The notes beneath the pieces are model-generated. The model was not told where the DNA came from and did no database searches. It was given only the letters and a program-made list of their open reading frames with translations. Shown piece after piece: positions 11,001 to 23,000 of a DNA stretch of 64,000 nucleotides. Numbering within the stretch: position 1 is the first letter of the stretch; every line of letters begins with the position of its first letter. Position numbers and translations under genes: made by a program. Source of the DNA: Symsagittifera roscoffensis (lineage: Eukaryota > Xenacoelomorpha > Acoela > Convolutidae); contig NC_087071.1 in NCBI RefSeq assembly GCF_963678635.1, positions 44,627,095 to 44,691,094 on the forward strand. Reading direction: 5' to 3'.

Positions 11001-14000
11001 CGAGCTATTAAAGCTCGGGAACTTTTAAATATTTCAAGTTATTTCGAAGGTCATATCGGTTTGCGAAAAGCTTGCTTACAAAATGTTTGCAAGTTTTTTT
11101 GCTTAAAAACGAAAGCTTTTGCGAAAAGATTCGGTCTATGAGATAAATTGAAATATTTCAACTTTTTAAGCAAGCTATGCAAGCGATGGAACTTTGATAT
11201 ATTTCAAAACATTTCATAGCGCAAATCGGTTTGCAAACAGCTAGTATTTCTAGCATCGGAAAAATGGACAGGCACTGTCTAGCCTTGTAAATGAACTGAG
11301 TTCATCTTGTGTAAAGAATGGATTTTTTTTTCAAAAATAATTCTAGAAAATTCCAGACTTAAGAAAATTTGACAGTTCGAGAACATTCCTGGCCTTCTCT
11401 TAAACGTTAAGCATAACGAATTTTATAACGTTGCAATTGAGAAAACTAAAATATTGCGTTCAGTTAAACATTGCCTTCATAGCGCATTTCGGCTTTCATT
11501 TAAAATATAAGATTAGATATCAGCCTTTCTTATGATATTTTCCTCCGTTCACGTATATTTGTACACTTGCCTTCGGCAAGTCTAATTATCCACAACCAAT
11601 ATTCCACATGTGCGATCATTATAACTATTCCCCTTTTGCTAAAGGGGGCGGGAGTTCGTTACAAGGTTCAAAATCTTGCATGCTTTATCGTTGAAAAATG
11701 ACTCACCCGTAGGCTGTTAAAACAATTTCATCACTTTATTTTAGAAATAAAATCATGATAAGATAAAAAAAATATAAATTTCTTGTCATATTAGCACGAA
11801 AAAATTAGTTAAGCGGGGTACATGATCCCTGGGTCTTCTAAACAATCAGTTAGCTTTTGCTCAGCTGTGACCATGTAACCATTGATATTTTCAAATGATT
11901 AGGAGGAGAACTGCAGTTAACACTTTTTTGTTTATCGGAACACTATAAAATTTAGGAAAATTTACCGCAGAGGTCGTTGATGAGAAAACGGTAGTGGTAA
12001 TTTTAGATGCAGGCTTTGTTATAGGAGCAGCAGTGGTGGTTGGAGGAACTGAAGGTCCAGAGGTGGTTGGAGGGAATGAAGGTCCAGAGGTAGTTGGAGG
12101 GAATGAAGGTCCAGAGGTGGTTGGAGGGAATGAAGGTCCAGAGGTGGTTGGAGGGAATGAAGGTCCAGAGGTGGTTGGAGGGAATGACGGTCCAGAGGTG
12201 GTTGGAGGAACTGAAGGTCCAGAGGTGGTTGGAGGAACTGAAGGTCCAGAGGTGGTTGGAGGGAATGAAGGTCCAGAGGTGGTTGGAGGAACTGAAGGTC
12301 CAGAAGTAGTTGGAGGAACTGAAGGTCCAGATGTGGTTGGAGGAGCTGAAGGTCCAGATGTGGTTGGAGGAACTGAAGGTCCAGATGTGGTTGGAGGAAC
12401 TGGAGGTCCAGATGTGGTTGGAGGAACTGTAGGTCCAGATGTGGTTGGAGGAACTGAAGGTCCAGATGTGGTTGGAGGAACTGAAGGTCCAGATGTGGTT
12501 GGAGGAACTGAAGGTCCAGATGTGGTTGGAGGAACTGAAGGTCCAGATGTGGTTGGAGGAACTGAAGGCCCAGATGTAGTTGGAGGAACTGAAGGTCCAG
12601 ATGTGGTTGGAGGAACTGTAGGTCCAGATGTGGTTGGAGGAACTGAAGGTCCAGATGTGGTTGGAGGAACTGAAGGTCCAGATGTGGTTGGAGGAACAGA
12701 AGGTCCAGAAGTGGTTGGAGGAACAGAAGGTCCAGAAGTGGTTGGCGGAACTGATGGTCCAGACGTGGTTGGAGGAACTGAAGGTCCAGAGGTGGTTGGA
12801 GGAACTGACGGTCCAGATGTGGTTGGAGGAACTGAAGGTCCAGAAGTTGTCGGAGGAACTGAAGGTCCAGATGTAGTTGGGACAGAGGTGGTAGGTCCAG
12901 ATGTGACTGGTCCTGATGTAGTGGGCCCGGGTGTAGGTCCAGATGTAGGTCCGGGTGTAGGTCCAGATGTAGGTCCGGGTGTAGGTCCAGATGTGGTTGG
13001 TCCAGATGTAGGTCCGGGCGTAGGTGCAGATGTGGGTCCTGATGTGACTGGTCCTGATGTAGTGGGTCCTGATGTGGTTGGTCCAGATGTAGGTCCGGGC
13101 GTAGGTCGAGATGTGACTGGTCCTGATGTAGTGGGTCTTGATGTGGTTGGTCCAGATGTAGGTCCGGGTGTAGGTCCAGATGTAGGTCCGGGTGTTGGTC
13201 CAGATGTGGTTGGTCCAGATGTAGGTCCGGGCGTAGGTCCAGATGTGACTGGTCCTGATGTAGTAGGTCCTGATGTGGTTGGTCCAGATGTAGGTCCGGG
13301 TGTAGGTCCAGATGTGGGTCCTGATGTGACTGGTCCTGATGTAGTGGGTCCTGATGTGGTTGGTCCAGATGTAGATCCGGGTGTAGGTCCGGGTGTGGTT
13401 GGTCCAGATGTAGGTCCGGGCGTAGGTCCAGATGTGGTTCCTGATGTGACTGGTCCTGATGTAGTGGGCCCTGATGTGGTTGGTCCAGATGTAGGTCCGG
13501 GCGTAGGTCCAGATGTGGGTCCTGATGTGACTGGTCCTGATGTAGTGGGTCCTGATGTGGTTGGTCCAGATGTAGGTCCGGGTGTAGGTCCAGATGTAGG
13601 TCCGGGTGTAGGTCCAGATGTAGGTCCGGGTGTAGGTCCAGATGTAGGTCCGGGTGTAGGTCCAGATGTAGGTCCGGGTGTAGGTCCAGATGTAGGTCCG
13701 GGTGTAGGTCCAGATGTGGGTCCTGATGTGACTGGTCCGGATGTAGTGGGTCCTGATGTGGTTGGTCCAGATGTAGGTCCGGGTGTAGGTCCAGATGTGG
13801 GTCCTGATGTAGTGGGTCCTGATGAGGTTGGTCCTGATGTAGGTCCGGGCGTAGGTCCAGATGTAGGTCCGGGTGTTGGTCCAGATGTAGGTCCGGGCGT
13901 AGGTCCAGATGTGACTGGTCCTGATGTAGTAGGTCCTGATGTGGTTGGTCCAGATGTAGGTCCGGGTGTAGGTCCAGATGTGGGTCCTGATGTGACTGGT

Positions 14001-17000
14001 CCTGATGTAGTGGGTCCTGATGTGGTTGGTCCAGATGTAGATCCGGGTGTAGGTCCGGGTGTGGTTGGTCCAGATGTAGGCCCGGGCGTAGGTCCAGATG
14101 TGGGTCCTGATGTGACTGGTCCTGATGTAGTGGGTCCTGATGTGGTTGGTCCAGATGTAGGTCCGGGCGTAGGTCCAGATGTGGGTCCTGATGTGACTGG
14201 TCCTGATGTGGTTGGTCCAGACGTAGGTCCGGGCGTAGGTCCAGATGTGGGTCCTGATGTGACTGGTCCTGATGTAGTGGGTCCTGATGTGGTTGGTCCA
14301 GATGTAGGTCCGGGCGTAGGTCCATATGTGGGTCCTGATGTGGTTGGTCCAGATGTAGGTCCGGGTGTAGGTCCAGATGTAGGTCCAGATGTAGGTCCGG
14401 GTGTAGGTCCAGATGTGGGTCCTGATGTGACTGGTCCCGATGTAGTGGGTCCTGATGTGGTTGGTCCAGACGTAGGTCCTGATGTAGGTCCGGGTGTAGG
14501 TCCAGATGTAGGTCCAGATGTAGGTCCAGATGTAGGTCCAGATGTAGGTCCGGGTGTAGGTCCAGATGTGGGTCCTGATGTGACTGGTCCCGATGTAGTG
14601 GGTCCTGATGTGGTTGGTCCAGACGTAGGTCCTGATGTAGGTCCGGGTGTAGGTCCAGATGTAGGTCCAGATGTAGGTCCGGGTGTAGGTCCAGATGTAG
14701 GTCCGGGTGTAGGTCCAGATGTAGGTCCAGATGTAGGTTCGGGTGTAGGTCCAGATGTAGGTCCGGGTGTAGGTCCAGATGTGGGTCCAGATGTAGGTCC
14801 GGGTGTAGGTCCAGATGTAGGTCCGGGTGTAGGTCCAGATGTGGGTCCAGATGTAGGTCCGGGTGTAGGTCCAGATGTGGTTGGTCCAGATGTGGGTCCG
14901 GGTGTAGGTCCAGATGTGGGTCCTGATGTGACTGGTCCTGATGTGGTTGGTCCAGACGTAGGTCCGGGCGTAGGTCCAGATGTGGGTCCTGATGTGACTG
15001 GTCCTGATGTAGTGGGTCCTGATGTGGTTGGTCCAGATGTAGGTCCGGGCGTAGGTCCAGATGTGGGTCCTGATGTGGTTGGTCCAGATGTAGGTCCGGG
15101 TGTAGGTCCAGATGTGGGTCCAGATGTAGGTCCGGGTGTAGGTCCAGATGTAGGTCCAGATGTAGGTCCGGGTGTAGGTCCAGATGTGGGTCCTGATGTG
15201 ACTGGTCCCGATGTAGTGGGTCCTGATGTGGTTGGTCCAGACGTAGGTCCGGGTGTAGGTCCTGATGTAGGTCCGGGTGTAGGTCCAGATGTAGGTCCGG
15301 GTGTAGGTCCAGATGTAGGTCCGGGTGTAGGTCCAGATGTAGGTCCGGGTGTAGGTCCAGATGTAGGTCCGGGTGTAGGTCCAGATGTGGGTCCAGATGT
15401 AGGTCCGGGTGTAGGTCCAGATGTAGGTCCGGGTGTAGGTCCAGATGTGGGTCCAGATGTAGGTCCGGGTGTAGGTCCAGATGTGGTTGGTCCAGATGTG
15501 GGTCCGGGTGTAGGTCCAGATGTGGGTCCTGATGTGACTGGTCCTGATGTAGTGGGTCCTGATGTTGTTGGTCCAGATGTTGTTGGTCCAGATGTAGGTC
15601 CGGGTGTAGGTCCAGATGTAGGTCCGGGTGTAGGTCCAGATGTAGGTCCGGGTGTAGGTCCGGGTGTAGGTCCAGATGTGGGTCCTGATGTGACGGGTCC
15701 GGATGTAGTGGGTCCTGATGTGGTTGGTCCAGATGTAGGTCCCGGTGTAGGTCCAGATGTGGGTCCTGATGTGACTGGTCCTGATGTAGTGGGTCCTGAT
15801 GTGGTTGGTCCAGATGTAGGTCCGGGTGTAGGTCCAGATGTGGGTCCAGATGTAGGTCCGGGTGTAGGTCCAGATGTAGGTCCGGGTGTAGGTCCAGATG
15901 TGGGTCCTGATGTGACTGGTCCTGATGTAGTGGGTCCTGATGTGGTTGGTCCAGATGTAGGTCCGGGTGTAGGTCCAGATGTAGGTCCGGGTGTAGGTCC
16001 AGATGTAGGTCCGGGTGTAGGTCCAGATGTAGGTCCGGGTGTAGGTCCAGATGTGGGTCCTGATGTGACTGGTCCTGATGTAGTGGTTCCTGATGTGGTT
16101 GGTCCAGATGTAGGTCCGGGTGTAGGTCCAGATGTAGGTCCGGGTGTAGGTCCAGATGTGGGTCCAGAGGTAGGTCCGGGTGTAGGTCCAGATGTAGTTG
16201 GTCCTGATGTGGTTGGTCCAGATGTAGGTCCGGGTGTAGGTCCAGATGTAGGTCCGGGTGTAGGTCCAGATGCGGTTGCTCCAGATGTAGGTCCGGGTGT
16301 AGGTCCAGATGTGGGTCCTGATGTGACTGGTCCGGATGTAGTGGGACCTGATGTGGTTGGTCCAGATGTAGGTCCGGGTGTAGGTCCAGATGTGGTTGGT
16401 CCAGATGTAGGTCCGGGTGTAGGTCCAGATGTGGGTCCTGATGTGACTGGTCCGGATGTAGTGGGTCCTGATGTGGTTGGTCCAGATGTAGGTCCGGGTG
16501 TAGGTCCAGATGTGGGTCCTGATGTGACTGGTCCTGATGTGGTTGGTCCAGATGTAGGTCCGGGTGTAGGTCCAGATGTGGGTCCTGATGTGACTGGTCC
16601 TGATGTAGTGGGTCCTGATGTGGTTGGTCCAGATGTAGGTCCGGTTGTAGGTCCAGATGTGGGTCCAGATGTAGGTCCGGGTGTAGGTCTAGATGTGGTT
16701 GGTCCAGATGTAGGTCCGGGTGTAGGTCCAGATGTGGGTCCTGATGTGACTGGTCCTGATGTAGTGGGTCCTGATGTGGTTGGTCCAGATGTCGGTCCGG
16801 GTGTAGGTCCAGATGTAGGTCCGGGTGTAGGTCCAGATGTGGTTGGTCCAGATGTAGGTCCGGGTGTAGGTCCAGATGTGACTGGTCCTGATGTAGTTGG
16901 TCCTGATGTGGTTGGTCCAGATGTAGGTCCGGGTGTAGGTCCAGATGTAGGTCCGGGTGTAGGTCCAGATGTGGTCGCTCCAGATGTAGGTCCGGGTGTA

Positions 17001-20000
17001 GGTCCAGATGTGGGTCCTGATGTGACTGGTCCGGATGTAGTGGGTCCTGATGTGGTTGGTCCAGATGTAGGTCCAGATGTGACTGGTCCTGATGTAGTGG
17101 GTCCTGATGTGGTTGGAGCAGATGTAGGTCCAGGCGTAGGTCCTGATGTGACTGGTCCTGATGTAGTGGGTCCTGATGTGGTTGGTCCAGATGTAGGTCC
17201 GGGTGTAGGTCCAGATGTGGTTGGTCCAGATGTAGGTCCGGGCGTAGGTCCAGATGTGACTGGTCCTGATGTAGTGGTTCCTGATGTGGTTGGTCCAGAT
17301 GTAGGTCCAGATGTGACTGGTCCTGATGTGGTTGGTCCAGATGTACGTCCGGGTGTAGGTCCTGGTGTAGGTCCAGATGTGGTTGGTCCAGATGTAGGTC
17401 CGGGCGTAGGTCCAGATGTGGGTCCTGATGTGACTGGTCTTGATGTAGTGGGTCCTGATGTGGTTGGTCCAGATGTAGGTCCGGGCGTAGGTCCAGATGT
17501 GGGTCCTGATGTGACTGGTCCTGATGTAGTGGGTCCTGATGTGGTTGGTCCAGATGTAGGTCCAGATGTAGGTCCGGGTGTAGGTCCAGATGTAGGTCCG
17601 GGTGTAGGTCCAGATGTAGGTCCGGGTGTAGGTCCAGATGTGGGTCCAGATGTAGGTCCGGGTGTAGGTCCAGATGTGGGTCCTGATGTGACTGGTCCTG
17701 AAGTAGTGGGTCCTGATGTGGTTGGTCCAGATGTAGGTCCGGGCGTAGGTCCAGATGTGGGTCCTGATGTGACTGGTCCTGATGTGGTTGGTCCAGATGT
17801 AGGTCCGGGTGTAGGTCCAGATGTAGGTCCGGGTGTAGGTCCAGATGTGGGTCCAGATGTAGGTCCGGGTGTAGGTCCAGATGTGGGTCCTGATGTGACT
17901 GGTCCTGAAGTAGTGGGTCCTGATGTGGTTGGTCCAGATGTAGGTCCGGGCGTAGGTCCAGATGTGGGTCCTGATGTGACTGGTCCTGATGTGGTTGGTC
18001 CAGATGTAGGTCCAGATGTAGGTCCGGGTGTAGGTCCAGATGTGGGTCCAGATGTAGGTCCGGGTGTAGGTCCAGATGTGGTTGGTCCAGATGTAGGTCC
18101 GGGTGTAGGTCCAGATGTGGGTCCTGACGTGACTGGTCCCGATGTAGTGGGTCCTGATGTGGTTGGTCCAGACGTAGGTCCGGGTGTAGGTCCAGATGTG
18201 GGTCCTGATGTGACTGGTCCTGATGTAGTTGGTCCTGATGTGGTTGGTCCAGATGTAGGTCCGGGTGTAGGTCCAGATGTAGGTCCAGATGTAGGTCCGG
18301 GTCTAGGTCCAGATGTGGTTGGTTCAGATGTAGGTCCGGGTGTAGGTCCAGATGTGGGTCCTGATGTAGTGGGTCCTGATGTAGTGGGTCCTGATGTGGT
18401 TGGTCCAGATGTAGGTCCGGGTGTAGGTCCAGATGTAGGTCCGGGTGTAGGTCCAGATGTAGGTCCGGGTGTAGGTCCAGATGTGGGTCCAGATGTAGGT
18501 CCGGGTGTAGGTCCAGATGTGGGTCCTGATGTGACTGGTCCTGAAGTAGTGGGTCCTGATGTGGTTGGTCCAGATGTAGGTCCGGGCGTAGGTCCAGATG
18601 TGGGTCCTGATGTGACTGGTCCTGATGTGGTTGGTCCAGATGTAGGTCCGGGTGTAGGTCCAGATGTAGGTCCGGGTGTAGGTCCAGATGTGGGTCCAGA
18701 TGTAGGTCCGGGTGTAGGTCCAGATGTGGTCGGTCCAGATGTAGGTCCGGGTGTAGGTCCAGATGTGGGTCCTGATGTGACTGGTCCCGATGTAGTGGGT
18801 CCTGATGTGGTTGGTCCAGACGTAGGTCCGGGTGTAGGTCCAGATGTGGGTCCTGATGTGACTGGTCCTGATGTAGTTGGTCCTGATGTGGTTGGTCCAG
18901 ATGTAGGTCCGGGTGTAGGTCCAGATGTAGGTCCAGATGTAGGTCCGGGTCTATGTCCAGATGTGGTTGGTTCAGATGTAGGTCCGGGTGTAGGTCCAGA
19001 TGTGGGTCCTGATGTAGTGGGTCCTGATGTAGTGGGTCCTGATGTGGTTGGTCCAGATGTAGGTCCGGGTGTAGGTCCAGATGTGGGTCCTGATGTGACT
19101 GGTCCTGATGTAGTGGGTCCTGATGTGGTTGGTCCAGATGTAGGTCCGGGCGTAGGTCCAGATGTGGGTCCTGATGTGACTGGTCCTGATGTAGTGGGTC
19201 CTGATGTGGTTGGTCCAGATGTAGGTCCGGGTGTAGGTCCAGATGTAGGTCCGGGTGTAGGTCCAGATGAGGGTCCAGATGTAGGTCCGGGTGTAGGTCC
19301 AGATGTGGGTCCTGATGTGACTGGTCCTGAAGTAGTGGGTCCTGATGTGGTTGGTCCAGATGTAGGTCCGGGCGTAGGTCCAGATGTGGGTCCTGATGTG
19401 ACTGGTCCTGATGTGGTTGGTCCAGATGTAGGTCCGGGTGTAGGTCCAGATGTAGGTCCAGATGTGGGTCCAGATGTAGGTCCGGGTGTAGGTCCAGATG
19501 TGGGTCCTGATGTGACTGGTCCTGAAGTAGTGGGTCCTGATGTGGTTGGTCCAGATGTAGGTCCGGGCGTAGGTCCAGATGTGGGTCCTGATGTGACTGG
19601 TCCTGATGTGGTTGGTCCAGATGTAGGTCCGGGTGTAGGTCCAGATGTAGGTCCGGGTGTAGGTCCAGATGTGGGTCCAGATGTAGGTCCGGGTGTAGGT
19701 CCAGATGTGGTTGGTCCAGATGTAGGTCCGGGTGTAGGTCCAGATGTGGGTCCTGATGTGACTGGTCCCGATGTAGTGGGTCCTGATGTGGTTGGTCCAG
19801 ACGTAGGTCCGGGTGTAGGTCCTGATGTGACTGGTCCTGATGTAGTTGGTCCTGATGTGGTTGGTCCAGATGTAGGTCCGGGTGTAGGTCCAGATGTAGG
19901 TCCAGATGTAGGTCCGGGTCTAGGTCCAGATGTGGTTGGTTCAGATGTAGGTCCGGGTGTAGGTCCAGATGTGGGTCCTGATGTAGTGGGTCCTGATGTG

Positions 20001-23000
20001 GTTGGTCCAGATGTAGGTCCGGGTGTAGGTCCAGATGTGACTGGTCCTGATGTAGTGGGTCCTGATGTGGTTGGTCCAGATGTAGGTCCGGGCGTAGGTC
20101 CAGATGTGGGTCCTGATGTGACTGGTCCTGATGTAGTGGGTCCTGATGTGGTTGGTCCAGATGTAGGTCCGGGTGTAGGTCCAGATGTAGGTCCTGGTGT
20201 AGGTCCAGATGTGGTTGGTCCAGATGTAGGTCCGGGTGTAGGCCCAGATGTGGTTGGTCCAGATGTGGGTCCTGATGTGACTAGTCCGGATGTAGTGGGT
20301 CCTGATGTGGTTGGTCCAGATGTAGGTCCGGGTGTAGGTCCAGATGTGGGTCCTGATGTGACTGGTCCTGAAGTAGTGGGTCCTGATGTGGTTGGTCCAG
20401 ATGTAGGTCCGGGTGTAGGTCCAGATGTAGGTCCGGGTGTTGGTCCAGATGTGGTTGGTCCAGATGTAGGTCCGGGCGTAGGTCCAGATGTGACTGGTCC
20501 TGATGTAGTAGGTCCTGATGTGGTTGGTCCAGATGTAGGTCCGGGTGTAGGTCCAGATGTGGGTCCTGATGTGACTGGTCCTGATGTAGTGGGTCCTGAT
20601 GTGGTTGGTCCAGATGTAGGTCCGGGCGTAGGTCCAGATGTGACTGGTCCTGTTGTAGTGGGTCCTGATGTGGTTGGTCCAGATGTAGGTCCGGGTGTAG
20701 GTCCAGATGTGGGTCCAGGTGTAGGTCCAGATGTGACTGGTCCGGATGTAGTGGGTCCTGATGTGGTTGGTCCAGATGTAGGTCCGGGTGTAGGTCCTGA
20801 TGTAGTGGGTCCTGATGTAGTGGGTCCTGATGTGGTTGGTCCAGATGTAGGACCGGGTGTAGGTCCAGATGTGGGTCCTGATGTGACTGGTCCTGATGTA
20901 GTGGGTCCTGATGTGGTTGGTCCAGATGTTGGTCCGGGTGTAGGTCCAGATGTGGGTCCAGATGTGGTGGGTCCGGGTGTAGGTCCAGATGTGGGTCCGG
21001 ATGTAGGTCCAGATGTGGGTCCTGATGTGACTGGTCCTGTTGTAGTGGGTCCTGATGTGGTTGGTCCAGATGTAGGTCCGGATGTAGGTCCAGATGTAGG
21101 TCCGGGTGTAGGTCCAGATGTAGGTCCGGGTGTAGGACCAGATGTGGGTCCGGTTGTAGGTCCAGATGTGGGTCCTGATGTGACTGGTCCTGTTGTAGTG
21201 GGTCCTGATGTGGTTGGTCCAGATGTAGGTCCGGGTGTAGGTCCAGATGTGGGTCCGGATGTAGGTCCAGATGTGGGTCCCGAAGTGGTTGGTCCAGATG
21301 TAGGTCCGGATGTAGTCGGTACAGCTGTAGTTGTCTTTTGTGTTACTTCTTTCAGGGTCGTTAATGTAACCTCAGGTGTCTTTGTACTTGCACCAGACTT
21401 TGAGCATCCGTGCAACGAGATTGCAACTTTTGACAACTGGCTTCTGTGCAAAAATTACAAAGAAATGAAGCAATGCACCACTTACATCAATGAAGAAACA
21501 GTAAAGCTTTGAATATCGCCCATTGACAGTTGGAAAAATCTAACGGAATCAAGAAAACGAAAAAAAAACTTTTGATGCATTCCAGGGGCGGAGATTCCAC
21601 CCTTACTAAGTTTCGACCCCATGTGCCCCAGCGTTTCGATCGCTTCTTCCCACACTTTTGGGTCAAAACATTTTTTAAAAAGGTCCAAAAAACGTTATTT
21701 TGACTTTTTTCAAAAAAAACTTGACTCCGTCGCAAAAACCTTTGTTAGAATAGGCCAAAAAAAAATTTTTATGTTTTTTGAATCTTTCTCTCGAGAAAAT
21801 TCTAGATCCCTGGTAAAACCTATTAAAAACTGAGATGAAATGTTTTTTAAAGTAGATTTAAAATTCCGATTTTCGTGCCGTCACCAATTTTTGGCGATCA
21901 GTCAGAAAAATCGAACAGCCAGAAAAACAACAACCGCGAACAATATTAAAAATTTTTCTTTTAAAAAACAATAACTGTTACAGGATCACTCTTATAAAAC
22001 CGGTAAAAATTCATTCCAAAAATTAATAGCTCAAAGATAATAGCGCATTTTTCAGAGTTGGCTTTTTCTAGAGTGCGTTTAGCCACTTCGTTCAACAACC
22101 CAGCCACTGACCACTAATTTCTTTTCGAATTTTGAAGACAATTCGGAATTCATGTTTGGGATTGTTTTTTTACTCCAAAACAATTTCGGCGATTGAAACG
22201 ATGTACTAGACTTTTAATGCGCGGTTTGATTTTGAAAATACTGCTGAAGAACAAGACTGCTCGTATCAGGGCGAAGCCCTGAATGTTCCGACTGCCTTTT
22301 AAGGTTTATGGAGCAGTAATAACATTGAAAAATTAAATGAAACAAAATGAAAAAAAAATTCTAAAATTTGAATTTTTTTAATGAAAACCATCCCCCCACA
22401 CGCCATATAAAGTACAAAAGGATAGATTTCGCTCCTTGTAACAAATCAATTATGGCATATAAGCTTCCTTGAACCATTTCAATTTTGGAACGATTTCTAA
22501 GACGGAATAAATCTCGCTTACGAGTTAATAGCGCGAAATATTTCGCGCCTTAATTGTCCCTAAACTGGCCAAAGTGGCTATCTTTAAACCCCCGTCACAC
22601 TTTACGAAAAATGATCACAGGTGAAAAATCTTTTCAAATTTGAGCTCAGGACAGCAATACCTTTCGAAGGATAAAAAAATTCCGTCAAAAATGGCTAGTT
22701 AAAAAGTGAAATTTGTCTGAAGAAAAAAAACCCACCCAGAGCACAAATATTCCGTTACTTTCGTATCGAAAGTCGGAACAATTAATAAAGCGTGGTAAAT
22801 TTTCCCGCTTCAAAATCGTTCCAATTTGGTTTGAGGCAAACTATTCGGTCATTAATTCACTATGCAACTCGAATTTTACACAGAGGAGAAGCGGAGCGTC
22901 GCAAAAATTACAAAACAGCCAACAAAAATTCCATTACAAGAAAGTGCGTAGAAAAAGCAACAAAAATATGAATTTTTTTAGGTAAACTTTTTGATAAAAT

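Larger units (their letters stand above)
7926..11706 (-). other. 3.8 kb intron between micro-exon 32 and exon 33
   Basis: Contains an eroded family-2 MITE-like copy (about 8792-9020), a dispersed repeat (9425-9870) and a copy of element X with its minisatellite (10591-11510). The short minus-strand open frame at 8585-8785 has no recognisable features. I see no additional exon. Confidence 0.65.

Noticed and set aside
12019-14325. Gln/His/Leu/Asp-rich minus-strand frame in array A
   Set aside because: A second frame of the same repeat on the coding strand, shifted by one base; it lacks connection to flanking exons.
11994-21512. Plus-strand open frame of about 3,170 codons (GPDV/GPGV repeats) opposite array A
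   Set aside because: It is the reverse complement of the mucin repeat, open because GGT/CCA-rich units contain no stop in several frames. It has no exon partners with matching phases, and its ends coincide with the array.
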